From Oscillospiraceae bacterium (GTDB taxonomy: Bacteria > Bacillota > Clostridia > Oscillospirales > Acutalibacteraceae), in NCBI GenBank assembly GCA_009779995.1, contig WRDW01000010.1, positions 1 to 52,606 on the forward strand: 52,606 nucleotides of DNA. Reading direction: 5' to 3'. The notes beneath the pieces are model-generated. The model was not told where the DNA came from. It worked only from the letters and a program-made list of their open reading frames with translations, and made no database searches. Made by a program: the position numbers and the translations under genes. Shown here piece by piece: positions 33,077-43,007 of this stretch (the first letter of the stretch is position 1; each line of letters begins with the position of its first letter).

Positions 33077-33187
33077 CGTCCCTCGTCATCGCAATCGCGC
33101 AAGCGATCCTGCTCTGGTTTAACCGTTTGGTTAGACCCACAAAGAAGTAACCGCCCCTGAGCCTCACAAGCTTGGGCGGTTCCTTCT
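33077..33187 (+). pseudogene. 5'-truncated type I toxin-like peptide gene with palindromic terminator
   Basis: The frame reads PSLVIAIAQAILLWFNRLVR then PTKK and stops at TAA in AAGAAGTAACCGCCC. A short hydrophobic peptide ending in basic residues, with the stop inside a palindrome (GTAACCGCCCCTGAGCC/CAAGCTTGGGCGGTT), is the layout of holin-like type I toxins. The start codon is missing because the 5' end is fused to the fucose isomerase fragment. The intact counterpart is at 35294-35380. Confidence 0.55.
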
Positions 33188-33318
33188 AACCCTTTAGTTA
33201 AGAGGAAGAGGTGCAGCCGCAACCTGGCGGTGCTGTGTCCCCGGGGTTAGCCGCTCCGGGGGCACTCTCTTTCTGCCTCTATTATAGCCGGGGATTCCAT
33301 TTTTGTCAAGTGAAATTT

Positions 33319-35133
<1,815 letters not shown>

Positions 35134-35163
35134 GGGTTTATCTCCTTTTGGGTGAAATTTATC

Positions 35164-35192
35164 TTGACAAATCATGTCTGTGGTGCTATACT
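35164..35192 (+). promoter_or_regulatory. Promoter of the antisense RNA
   Basis: TTGACA (35164-35169) and TATACT (35187-35192) with 17-base spacing. It points away from fucI toward the toxin-like gene, and no plus-strand coding sequence follows it. Confidence 0.75.
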
Positions 35193-35198
35193 GTTCAC

Positions 35199-35303
35199 GA
35201 GGGGTGGCGCTGCGCTAAGCAGACGGCCTTCCTCCCCTCGTAAAATGCTGTTTTACAAGAAGTAACCGCCCAAGCTTGCTGGCTCAGGGGCGGTTACTTC
35301 TTA
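35199..35303 (+). ncRNA. Candidate antisense antitoxin RNA of a type I module
   Basis: From the promoter the transcript would form hairpin CGAGGGG/CCCCTCG (35198-35240), a small stem TAAAATGC/TGTTTTA, and a long terminal stem AAGAAGTAACCGCC/GGCGGTTACTTCTT (35257-35302). The terminal stem overlaps, in antisense, the stop codon and 3' end of the 28-residue peptide gene, so both RNAs share one palindromic terminator and can pair over about 45 bases. This is the layout of Fst/par-, txpA/ratA- and holin-like type I toxin-antitoxin loci. Confidence 0.65.
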
Positions 35304-35380
35304 TTGCCGTGGATGGACAGGATATAACCGGTTGCGACTACAAGGAAAGCCAGTATGTAGTGCGCGAAGTTTGCGTCCAT
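35294..35380 (-). CDS. Small membrane peptide, probable type I toxin (holin-like)
   Basis: The 28-residue peptide starts MDANFAHYILAFLVVATGYI and ends LSIHGNKK: one hydrophobic helix followed by a basic end. The start is preceded by GAAAGGGGGTGAGAAAG, an excellent ribosome site, which can itself be masked by pairing of CCCCT with AGGGG as in other type I toxins. A promoter (TTGTAT-N17-TATAAT) lies 62 bases upstream, and the stop codon is embedded in the palindromic terminator shared with the convergent RNA. Overexpression would be expected to depolarise the membrane. The family assignment rests on layout, not on a sequence match I can name. Confidence 0.65.
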   Translation of the reverse strand: MDANFAHYILAFLVVATGYILSIHGNKK

Positions 35381-35441
35381 CTTTCTCACCCCCTTTCGGA
35401 AGCGAGGGGAGCAACCGCCGCTGCCGCGCAGCGCCAAGGAT

Positions 35442-35470
35442 ATTATACAATGCCCCCTTGCAAAATACAA
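35442..35470 (-). promoter_or_regulatory. Promoter of the small membrane peptide gene
   Basis: On the minus strand TTGTAT (35465-35470) and TATAAT (35442-35447) are 17 bases apart. The untranslated leader of about 55 bases is GC-rich and structured. Confidence 0.7.
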
Positions 35471-35600
35471 GAGGGTTTGGGAATTTAGACCGCCCAGCGG
35501 TTGCGCAGGGCTGTGTTGGTGTTTGCCATGCAAATCAAAACCTTTCTGCTGCAATATGTTTTTTCCATGCCGCCGCGCCATCGTGGGCCAAACGCGGGCA

Positions 35601-38600
35601 TCAGCGCACAAAGCGAAGTATCCGCAGCTCAAACCCGCGCAGCTCGAGCGTTTCCGAGGCCGGGGCGAGGGTCTCCTCCATCACGTTCACGCTCCCGGTC
35701 AAACGATAGCCCTCTACGGATACCTCGCCGCTCTGGGCTCTTTCGCTGCTGTTATAGACGCGCAGGAGCAGGCCGTCGCCGTCGTCCGGGAGTTTTACGC
35801 TTTCAATGATCATATTTTCGTTCGCGGAGGCGATGAGCGCCTGTGCTTGCTTGGCCGGTTGGCCGGCCGGGGTAAGGTGAAGCGGGTTGTTCAGGAAATA
35901 CGCCTCGCGGTAGGTGTCCGCGCCGAGCGGCCCCTCGTGGGGGTAGAGCGCGTACTCCAGGGTATGCTCGCCGTGATCGACCTCGCGGCCGGGGCCGCCC
36001 CTGGGCGAGCGCACGAGGTTCATATCGAGCACGCCGTTTTTGCATCTAAAGCCGTACTTGCAGTCGTTGAGAAGAGACATGCCGAAGTTGCCCTGCGTGA
36101 CGTCCACAAATTTTTGCCCGCTGACCTCGTATTGCGCCTTTTCGATGGAGTTGTTCTCTGTCGTCGCCCTTTTGATATGCCCGAAGGGTACGTTGAAGCT
36201 GGCCTCGCCGCCCATGGGGAGCTCGAAGCGCACGCGCAGCATCACCTTTTTGCCGCCGTGACGGATTTTCGTGGAGAAGCGCAGCAGCGCCGAGCCGTCA
36301 ATCAGGCTGATCTCCTGCGTCACGGCGTCCTCGCCCACCCGGAATTCGGCCCTGGCGTAGGCCTTCGCGCCGTCCGTGCCCACGGAGAAGGCCGTGCACT
36401 TCGCCTCCCTGCGGCGCTTGTAGTAGCGCGGGCGGATCTCCCAGCAGTCGCCGTTGTCGCGGTACAGCGAAAAGGCATTGAGCTTGCCCGCGGCGAGCTC
36501 TTTGCCGGTCTGTTTGTGAATATAGGAGACAATCACGCCGTCCTTGAAAGTCACTTTGGCGCAGTCGTTCTCGATCACGCCGCCCTCGGCCCGCGCGCTG
36601 AAGCTCGTGACCGCCGGGGCGCTTTCGATGTCCGCGCAGCCAAAGGCCGGAACCTCAATCCTGCGCCACGCGCCGTTGTGTTCAATCAGGCCTTGATACG
36701 CGAAGCTGTTGAGGTTCACGGCCGCGCCGCCGCCGCAGGCCCGTTCGAGCAGCTGTTCGATGCCCTCCTCCAGCCGTTCCATCAAAATCTCGTAGCGCGG
36801 GATGCATTCGTCATATACGCGGCTGATGGAGGAGCCCGGCAGGATGTCGTGGAACTGGTACAGCAGCACCTCCTTCCAGATCTCGCCCAGCTCTTCCATA
36901 GAGATGGGCAGGTCTGTAGGGGTGGCATTCATGCCACCCGCACTGACGACGTCGCTCGCGGGCGGCAAGAAGCCTCCCTCCGGTCGTGTCGCCATACGGC
37001 GAGCCCCTACAATCATCGCCGCCAGCAGCTCATAGTTCCGCAGCAAAAATTCGCATTTGCGATTGTATTTCTTGTTGCGGGACTGCGTCGTATAGCAGCC
37101 CTGGTGCTTTTCCAGGTACATCTCGCCCTGATGGGTGGGGTAGCGGCCTTTGTCCTCCGCCGCCAGCTTGCCGAAGAACTCGTGCATGTTCCCCTGCGTA
37201 TACTTCGGCATCCCCTTCAGGTCTTCCATGCGCGCGCAGCGCTCGTAGTGCTCGAAGCCCGGGCCGCCGCCGCCGTCGCCCAGGCCGAACAGCGAGGCCG
37301 AGCGCCTTGAAATATCGCGCTGCTTGTATTTTTTCGCGGCCAGCGAAAGCCTGGCGGGGAGGGCCGCGGCGACGTAGTTGTCCTCGGGCGGCAGGTGCGC
37401 CAGTACGCCGGAGCCGTCGGGGCTCAGCCAGTGGAAGGTGTGGTAGGGGAACTCGTTCACGGCGTTCCAGCTCATCTTCGGCGTGAGGAAATAGGGCGAA
37501 TCCGCCAGCGCGCTCACCTGCGGGAGGCAGGCGGAATAGCCGAAGCAGTCGGGCAGCCAGAGGATGCGCGGGTCGTCGCCGAGCTCCTCGCGGAAGAATT
37601 TTTTGCCATAGTAGAACTGCCTGATCATGGATTCCCCGCCGATGAGGTTGGAGTCCGGCTCCACCCAGGTGGCGCCCTGTATCTCCCAGCGGCCCTCGGC
37701 GTGCAGCCGCTTCACCTTCTCGTAAATTGTGGGATAGCCGTCCTTCATCCACTGGAAGAGCTGCGCCTGCGAAGCGCCGAACATCGCGCCGGGGTATTTC
37801 TCCAGGTTCATCACCTGGCTGGCGAAGGTGCGCGCGCCCTTGCGGTGGGTCTCGCGCATGGGCCACAGCCACGCGAGGTCGAGGTGCGAATGCCCCTGCG
37901 CGGTGAACTCAAAAGTATCCAAGCCGCCATCGGCGGCTATGCCCTCGTTTTTTGCCTCCAGATAGGGCCTTAATATCGCCCGGTCGCCGGTTTTGAGGGC
38001 GCGCTTCACGGTTTTGTAGAGGCCCTTCATGTACTCGCCGCGCGCCGCGCCGTCGTATACGCTCATCAGGACGTTGCAGTCGTAGTACAGGGCGCGCCGC
38101 TCGAAATCGCAGCGGGCCAGCTGCAAACGGCGGATGACGGCCTTCACCTTGCCGCTGACGTAGTAGTTGCCCAGCAGGTCGTTGTTCGCCGCGTCGATCC
38201 AGAATTCGATGCGGCCGCCCCCGTCCACAAGCCCGCCCAGGGGAACCACCATCTTGCCGCCTATGCTCTGCCGGACGTCCGAAAAGCTGGCGTAGGAGGT
38301 GATGCCCTGCAGGGGCTCCCCTCCCGTGTTGTAGATGAGCCCCTCGCCCGAGACGTCCACCAGCAGGAACAGCGCGGGGTCGGCGGGGTCGGCGTCCCGC
38401 GGCATCTGCCCGGTGACGCGCATCCAGGCGCAGCCGAAGCGCAGATCGGTCCACCGGTCGCCGGGGCGCACGGCCATATGCTCCCCGGATTCACGCGCGC
38501 CGAAGGGCACGGGCTCGTCCGTGCGCCAGAGCTCGCAGTCCAGTGCGCGCAGCGGCTCGTAGCAGCCGAGGAGCAGCTTATAATTTTTGCGCTGGAGATG

Positions 38601-38696
38601 CTGTCTGTCGATCCAACGGTGCGGCGGCCAGGAATTTTGCACCATCGTGAGGTTGATGAAGATGCTCTCCATGGCCTTCGCAACGTGTTCAAACAT
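35601..38696 (-). CDS. GH38-family alpha-mannosidase
   Basis: The 1031-residue cytoplasmic protein has an N-terminal beta domain, then the GH38 catalytic domain: zinc-binding HSHLDLAWLWP (His269, Asp273), the nucleophile Asp383 in WLPDCFGYSA, the FHDILPGSSI helix and the large C-terminal beta domains ending LRGFELRILRFVR. It should hydrolyse alpha-mannosides from imported N-glycan or mannan fragments. Residues about 562-594 (VGARRMATRPEGGFLPPASD and SAGGMNATPT) do not belong to the family; they are the in-frame translation of a palindromic repeat inserted between two helices. The start follows AAGGGGGCGAAACC. Confidence 0.88.
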   Translation of the reverse strand: MFEHVAKAMESIFINLTMVQNSWPPHRWIDRQHLQRKNYKLLLGCYEPLRALDCELWRTDEPVPFGARESGEHMAVRPGDRWTDLRFGCAWMRVTGQMPRDADPADPALFLLVDVSGEGLIYNTGGEPLQGITSYASFSDVRQSIGGKMVVPLGGLVDGGGRIEFWIDAANNDLLGNYYVSGKVKAVIRRLQLARCDFERRALYYDCNVLMSVYDGAARGEYMKGLYKTVKRALKTGDRAILRPYLEAKNEGIAADGGLDTFEFTAQGHSHLDLAWLWPMRETHRKGARTFASQVMNLEKYPGAMFGASQAQLFQWMKDGYPTIYEKVKRLHAEGRWEIQGATWVEPDSNLIGGESMIRQFYYGKKFFREELGDDPRILWLPDCFGYSACLPQVSALADSPYFLTPKMSWNAVNEFPYHTFHWLSPDGSGVLAHLPPEDNYVAAALPARLSLAAKKYKQRDISRRSASLFGLGDGGGGPGFEHYERCARMEDLKGMPKYTQGNMHEFFGKLAAEDKGRYPTHQGEMYLEKHQGCYTTQSRNKKYNRKCEFLLRNYELLAAMIVGARRMATRPEGGFLPPASDVVSAGGMNATPTDLPISMEELGEIWKEVLLYQFHDILPGSSISRVYDECIPRYEILMERLEEGIEQLLERACGGGAAVNLNSFAYQGLIEHNGAWRRIEVPAFGCADIESAPAVTSFSARAEGGVIENDCAKVTFKDGVIVSYIHKQTGKELAAGKLNAFSLYRDNGDCWEIRPRYYKRRREAKCTAFSVGTDGAKAYARAEFRVGEDAVTQEISLIDGSALLRFSTKIRHGGKKVMLRVRFELPMGGEASFNVPFGHIKRATTENNSIEKAQYEVSGQKFVDVTQGNFGMSLLNDCKYGFRCKNGVLDMNLVRSPRGGPGREVDHGEHTLEYALYPHEGPLGADTYREAYFLNNPLHLTPAGQPAKQAQALIASANENMIIESVKLPDDGDGLLLRVYNSSERAQSGEVSVEGYRLTGSVNVMEETLAPASETLELRGFELRILRFVR
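36915..37011. repeat. TGTAGGGG-family element inserted in frame in the GH38 gene
   Basis: TGTAGGGGTGGCATTCATGC at one end and GCCCCTACA at the other, 97 bases in all. With a likely two-base flank the insertion is a multiple of three and contains no stop in the mannosidase frame. Confidence 0.8.
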
Positions 38697-38840
38697 GGTT
38701 TCGCCCCCTTGCTTTATTGTGTTTTTTTATTATAGCAAAGCTCTTTGGGAAAAGCAAGCCCCCTGTTGGGGGAAAATATCAGGCTGTTTCCGCGTGAGCT
38801 TGCCGGAGACGCAGCAGCCCTGCGTCTCTATACACTCGTC

Positions 38841-38996
38841 CTATTCTTCCTCTTTCCCTTTCCACTTCTCCCGCAGCTTGCGCCGCCTGTCCTCAAACAC
38901 AGCCGGGCGAAACCGCACGCCGGAGGAAACCCGCTTCCTGCGGGCCTCCGGCGCCTCCTTGGCGTATTTGGGCACGGGGGTCTTTTGTTTTTTCAT
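38841..38996 (-). CDS. Basic 51-residue protein, probably translated from a leaderless mRNA
   Basis: The frame MKKQKTPVPKYAKEAPEARR then KRVSSGVRFRPAVFEDRRRK and LREKWKGKEEE is strongly basic and non-membrane. It resembles short conserved hypothetical proteins, but I cannot name a family. A TTGCCT-N17-TATAAT promoter ends only six bases before the ATG, so transcription should start at or next to the A of ATG, with no room for a ribosome site. It lies between the GH38 gene (same strand) and a plus-strand terminator. Confidence 0.6.
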   Translation of the reverse strand: MKKQKTPVPKYAKEAPEARRKRVSSGVRFRPAVFEDRRRKLREKWKGKEEE

Positions 38997-39002
38997 GGTA
39001 CG

Positions 39003-39031
39003 ATTATACCACAAAGCCTCCCGGAAGGCAA
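39003..39031 (-). promoter_or_regulatory. Promoter placed directly at a start codon (leaderless)
   Basis: On the minus strand TTGCCT (39026-39031) and TATAAT (39003-39008), 17 bases apart; the ATG begins at 38996, seven bases downstream of the -10. Confidence 0.65.
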
Positions 39032-39049
39032 CAAAAAAAACGAAAATAC

Positions 39050-39086
39050 AATCCCGCAGCCTGCCGAGGGCTGCGGGATTTTTTTT
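39050..39086. terminator. Strong terminator with T8 on the plus strand
   Basis: AATCCCGCAGCC (39050-39061) pairs with GGCTGCGGGATT (39069-39080), followed by TTTTTT on the plus strand; the minus side is also T-rich (TTGTATTTTCG then eight T), so it may work both ways. No plus-strand gene precedes it within 3 kb. Confidence 0.75.
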
Positions 39087-39175
39087 GCACTAATTTAAAA
39101 AAAAAATTTAAAAACAGTGAGGATTTTTCCGCCCGGCTTCGACAGATATGTAAACGGACTGTAAAACACCTCCTA

Positions 39176-39204
39176 TTGACCCCCCGGCCCGGACGTGCTA
39201 TAGT
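39176..39204 (+). promoter_or_regulatory. Promoter of plsY
   Basis: TTGACC (39176-39181) and TATAGT (39199-39204), 17 bases apart, lie 50 bases before the GTG start. Confidence 0.7.
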
Positions 39205-39254
39205 GTGCAGGCTGGCTTTCATGATTTAACGCGCGAGACATCGGAGGTGACAAT

Positions 39255-39890
39255 GTGCTGATCTGGAAAATTTTACTCCCACTCACAGCCTACCTGCTGG
39301 GGAATTTCAACGCCGGCATCGTGTTCTCCAGGCTCATCTATAAGAAAGATATAAGAGAGCACGGAAGCCGTAACCCCGGCACCACCAACGCCTTCCGGGT
39401 GCTGGGCAAGGCCGCGGGCTTTCTCGTGCTGTTTTTCGACGCCCTCAAAGGCGCAATGGCCGTGCTTTTGGCAAGATGGCTCCTGCCCGGTATGGAGCTC
39501 TGGACAGCAGTCGCCGGGCTTTGCGCGATGCTGGGGCACATATTCCCGGTGCTGTACAAGTTCAAAGGCGGCAAGGGCGTGGCCACCACCGCGGGCGTGA
39601 CCCTCGCGGCGCAGCCCAAGGTGCTCTTTACGCTGCTGGGGCCGTTTTTCGCGCTGCTTTTCGGCACAAAATATATGTCGCTGGCCTCCGTGAGCGCGGC
39701 CGCGCTGCTGCCGCTCGTGTCCCTCGCGTGGAACCGCTGGCAGTTCACGCCCATAATTTGGATGGCCCTGGCCCAGGCAGTGCTGATGATTTTCATGCAC
39801 CGGGAGAACATCAGGCGCCTGGCGCAGGGGAAGGAAAGCCGGCTGTTTCAGGGGAAGGAAAAGGTTGTTGCAGATCGAAAGGTGATGTAG
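39255..39890 (+). CDS. plsY: Glycerol-3-phosphate acyltransferase PlsY
   Basis: The 211-residue membrane protein has the PlsY motifs: YLLGNFNAGIVFSRLIYKKD with HGSRNPGTTNAFRVLGK, GHIFPVLYKFKGGKGVATTA, and later LVSLAWNRWQFTPI and FMHRENIRRL. It acylates glycerol 3-phosphate from acyl phosphate, the first step of phospholipid synthesis. Translation starts at GTG 39255 (after TCGGAGGTGA); an overlapping ATG at 39253 stops at once. The last codon is followed by TAG taken from the palindromic repeat beginning TGTAGGGG. Confidence 0.93.
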   Translation: MLIWKILLPLTAYLLGNFNAGIVFSRLIYKKDIREHGSRNPGTTNAFRVLGKAAGFLVLFFDALKGAMAVLLARWLLPGMELWTAVAGLCAMLGHIFPVLYKFKGGKGVATTAGVTLAAQPKVLFTLLGPFFALLFGTKYMSLASVSAAALLPLVSLAWNRWQFTPIIWMALAQAVLMIFMHRENIRRLAQGKESRLFQGKEKVVADRKVM

Positions 39891-39966
39891 GGGACGGCCT
39901 CCGTGACGTCCCTGGTCCAATAAAGTAAAGCTCTTGCGCGGGGCGTCCGGGAGGCCGCCCCCTACA
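39886..39966. repeat. TGTAGGGG-family element, long type, at the plsY end
   Basis: TGTAGGGGACGGCCTCCGTG ... GGGAGGCCGCCCCCTACA around an AT-rich centre (TCCAATAAAGTAAAGC). It supplies the plsY stop codon. Confidence 0.8.
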
Positions 39967-39993
39967 AACGAGCCGCCCGCAAAGGAGTACCCC

Positions 39994-42894
39994 ATGAACA
40001 AAATCGGTATAGACATCGGCTCCACAACAGTCAAAGTTGTGGCCCTGAACGAAAAAAAAGAAATCATATTCAAAAAATATCAAAGGCACCACGCCAAAAC
40101 GCGGCAGGCCGCCGCGGAGATGCTCCGGGAAGCCATCATCACCATAGGTAACAGCGAAGCCACGCTGGCGCTGTCCGGCTCGGCGGCGCTGAAGGCCGCG
40201 GCGGCGGGCCTGCCCTTCGTGCAGGAGGTCTTCGCCACCCGCGTGGCCGTGCGCGCGCGCATCGGGGACGTGGACGCCGTGGTGGAGCTGGGCGGCGAGG
40301 ACGCCAAGATACTCTTTTTCACAAACGGCACGGAGGAGCGCATGAACGGCTCCTGCGCGGGGGGCACGGGCGCGTTTATCGACCAGATGGCCTCGCTGCT
40401 GTCGCTCTCCCTGGAGGAGTTGGACAGGCTGAGTTTGGAGCATAAGCAAATTTACAACATCGCCTCGCGCTGCGGCGTGTTCGCCAAGTCGGACATCCAG
40501 CCCCTGCTCAACCAGGGTGCCACGAAGGCCGACGTCGCGGCCTCCATCTACCAATCCATCGTCAGCCAGACGATTGCCGGGCTGGCCCAGGGCCGGGAAA
40601 TCAAAGGAAAAATTTGTTTTTTGGGCGGGCCATTGACATTTTTGAAGGGCCTGCGCGAGCGCTTCGTCCAAACCCTGCAATTGGACGACGCCTACGCTGT
40701 ATTTCCCGAAGACGCCGAGTATTACGTCGCCATAGGCGCGGCGCTGCATAGCCGTGAAAGCGATCCTATACGCCCCGGCGACGCCCTGGACCTGCTGCTG
40801 CAATCGCAAAATCAGCAGGAAAAGGCCGACACCCTGCCGCCTCTGTTCGAGTCCCAGCATGACTACGAGATTTTTGCCGACCGGCACAAAAAAGACAGCG
40901 TGCCGACAGCCGACCTGGCCAGTTATGAAGGAAACGCATGGATAGGCATTGACGCCGGTTCGACGACGACAAAGCTGGTGCTCATCGACGAGGCCGGGCA
41001 ATTGCTCTACAGCTTTTATACGTCAAATCATGGGGAGCCCCTGCGCGTGGTGCGTGAGCAGCTGATCAATATCAGAGAGCAATGCGGCAAGCGCGTAAAT
41101 ATCGCCGGAACGGCCGTCACGGGCTACGGCGAGGAGCTCATCAAGAACGCCTTCGCGATTGATCATGGCATCGTCGAGACGACGGCGCATTATCGCGCGG
41201 CGAGAGCCTTCAATCCCAACGTCGATTTCATCATAGACATCGGCGGGCAGGACATGAAGTGCTTCAAATTACGCAACGGCGTGGTAGATTCGATCATGCT
41301 CAACGAGGCCTGCTCCTCCGGCTGCGGCTCTTTTATAGAGAGCTTCGCCAGCGCATTGGACTATTCTTCGGCTGACTTCGCGCAGCTCGGCCTGTTCGCC
41401 AAACGGCCCGTGAATCTGGGTTCGCGCTGCACGGTGTTCATGAACTCCAGCGTGAAGCAGGCGCAGAACGACGGCGCGGGCGTGGACGACATCTCCGCTG
41501 GCCTGAGCGTGAGCGTGGTGAAAAACGCGATCTACAAAGTCATACGGGCCAGAAACGCCGACGAGCTGGGCGGGAACATCGTCGTCCAGGGCGGCACGTT
41601 CCTCAGCGACGCCATCCTGCGCGCCTTCGAGCGGGAGATCGCCCGCGGCGTGACGCGCCCCGAGATCGCGGGGCTCATGGGGGCCTACGGCGCGGCGCTC
41701 TACGCCAAGGAGCAGGGGGCAGGGGAGAGCGCGCTGCTCTCCCTCGAAGAGCTGCAGATTTTCTCCAGCGCATCGAAGAGCGCGCGCTGCGGCCTGTGCG
41801 GCAACAAATGCCGCCTGACGGTGAACACTTTTAATGAAGGCAAAAAATATATCTCCGGCAATCGCTGCGAGAAGCCCCTGGGCGGCCAGGCCCCGGACAT
41901 CCCCGACGCCTACGAGTTCAAGAAGGACCTGCTGATGGCCTATAAACCCAAGCCCGGTATGCTGGGCCGCATCGGCCTGCCCATGGCCCTGGGGATGTAC
42001 GAGCTGCTGCCCTTCTGGCACACGCTGCTGACCGAGATCGGCTTCGAGGTGCACCACTCCGGCCTTTCGGACAGAGATTTGTACCTGGAGGGCCAGCACA
42101 CCATTCCTTCAGACACTGTCTGCTACCCGGCCAAGCTCGCCCACGGGCACATCGAGCGGCTGCTGGCCGGGGATATCACGACGATTTTCAACCCCTGCCT
42201 GCCCTATAACTTTGACGAGGGCATGGGGGACAATCACTACAACTGCCCTGTCGTCGCGTTTTATCCCGAGCTGCTGCTGGCGAATATCCCACTATTAAAA
42301 GAAGCAAGATATTTAGCGCCCTATCTCGCGCCCCACGCAAAAAGCTTTCCTCGGCTGGCTGCAAAGTATTTTCAAAAAGAGTTCGGCGTGAAACTGGCTT
42401 TGACCCGCGTTGCAGTGAAAAAAGCATATCAAGAATATGCGCATTACCTGCAAAAGCTTTACGATTTTGGAGATTGCGCTCTGGCATGGGCAAAAGACCG
42501 GGATGCCGAAACGGTCATCCTGGCCGGGCGGCCCTACCACGCCGACCCGGAGGTAAATCATGGCATACACAAGCTTTTAACTTCGCTGGGCTGCGTTGTC
42601 TTGTCTGAGGATTGCCTGCGCCCACGGGAAAAATTCGAGGTGAGAGTCCTCAACCAGTGGACCTACCACGCCCGGCTCTACGCCGCCGCGAAATTCGCCG
42701 CCGAGCGCGAGCGCGTGCAGCTGGTGCAGCTGACCTCCTTCGGCTGCGGCCTGGACGCCATCACCTCCGACGAGGCCAAGTCCATCCTGGAGCAGGGCGG
42801 AAAAATTTATACTTTGATCAAGATAGACGAGATCAACAATCTGGGGGCGGCGAAGATCAGATTGAGGAGCTTGATGGAGGCGGTGCGGGGATGA
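39994..42894 (+). CDS. 2-Hydroxyacyl-CoA dehydratase activase-related protein (double activase plus DUF2229)
   Basis: The 966-residue protein starts at ATG 39994 (after AAAGGAG) and holds two BadF/BcrA-type ATPase domains. Each has a phosphate loop (IGIDIGSTTVKVV at the start, WIGIDAGSTTTKLVLID near residue 315) and a cysteine pair for a bridging Fe-S cluster (SCAGGTGAF/SRCGVF and ACSSGCGSF/SRCTVF). After about residue 590 come a CGLCGNKC motif and the DUF2229 region. Such activases inject an electron at low potential into a dehydratase partner. The neighbour at 43008 is such a partner. The substrate of this long-form system is not established to my knowledge. Confidence 0.87.
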   Translation: MNKIGIDIGSTTVKVVALNEKKEIIFKKYQRHHAKTRQAAAEMLREAIITIGNSEATLALSGSAALKAAAAGLPFVQEVFATRVAVRARIGDVDAVVELGGEDAKILFFTNGTEERMNGSCAGGTGAFIDQMASLLSLSLEELDRLSLEHKQIYNIASRCGVFAKSDIQPLLNQGATKADVAASIYQSIVSQTIAGLAQGREIKGKICFLGGPLTFLKGLRERFVQTLQLDDAYAVFPEDAEYYVAIGAALHSRESDPIRPGDALDLLLQSQNQQEKADTLPPLFESQHDYEIFADRHKKDSVPTADLASYEGNAWIGIDAGSTTTKLVLIDEAGQLLYSFYTSNHGEPLRVVREQLINIREQCGKRVNIAGTAVTGYGEELIKNAFAIDHGIVETTAHYRAARAFNPNVDFIIDIGGQDMKCFKLRNGVVDSIMLNEACSSGCGSFIESFASALDYSSADFAQLGLFAKRPVNLGSRCTVFMNSSVKQAQNDGAGVDDISAGLSVSVVKNAIYKVIRARNADELGGNIVVQGGTFLSDAILRAFEREIARGVTRPEIAGLMGAYGAALYAKEQGAGESALLSLEELQIFSSASKSARCGLCGNKCRLTVNTFNEGKKYISGNRCEKPLGGQAPDIPDAYEFKKDLLMAYKPKPGMLGRIGLPMALGMYELLPFWHTLLTEIGFEVHHSGLSDRDLYLEGQHTIPSDTVCYPAKLAHGHIERLLAGDITTIFNPCLPYNFDEGMGDNHYNCPVVAFYPELLLANIPLLKEARYLAPYLAPHAKSFPRLAAKYFQKEFGVKLALTRVAVKKAYQEYAHYLQKLYDFGDCALAWAKDRDAETVILAGRPYHADPEVNHGIHKLLTSLGCVVLSEDCLRPREKFEVRVLNQWTYHARLYAAAKFAAERERVQLVQLTSFGCGLDAITSDEAKSILEQGGKIYTLIKIDEINNLGAAKIRLRSLMEAVRG

Positions 42895-42901
42895 AGAATA
42901 T

Positions 42902-42982
42902 CGTAGGGGACGGCCTCCGGACGTCCCCGGTCCAAAAAGACAAAACTTTAGTGCTTTGGACGTCCGGAGGCCGTCCCCTACA
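42902..42982. repeat. TGTAGGGG-family element, near-perfect long copy
   Basis: The arms GTAGGGGACGGCCTCCGGAC then GTCC (42903-42926) and their exact reverse complement (to 42981) form a perfect 24-pair stem around an AT-rich loop. It lies between the activase and dehydratase genes and could fold into a long hairpin in the joint transcript. It is the best preserved copy in the window. Confidence 0.88.
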
Positions 42983-43007
42983 CTTGCCCCGCGAAAGGAG
43001 ATAACAC

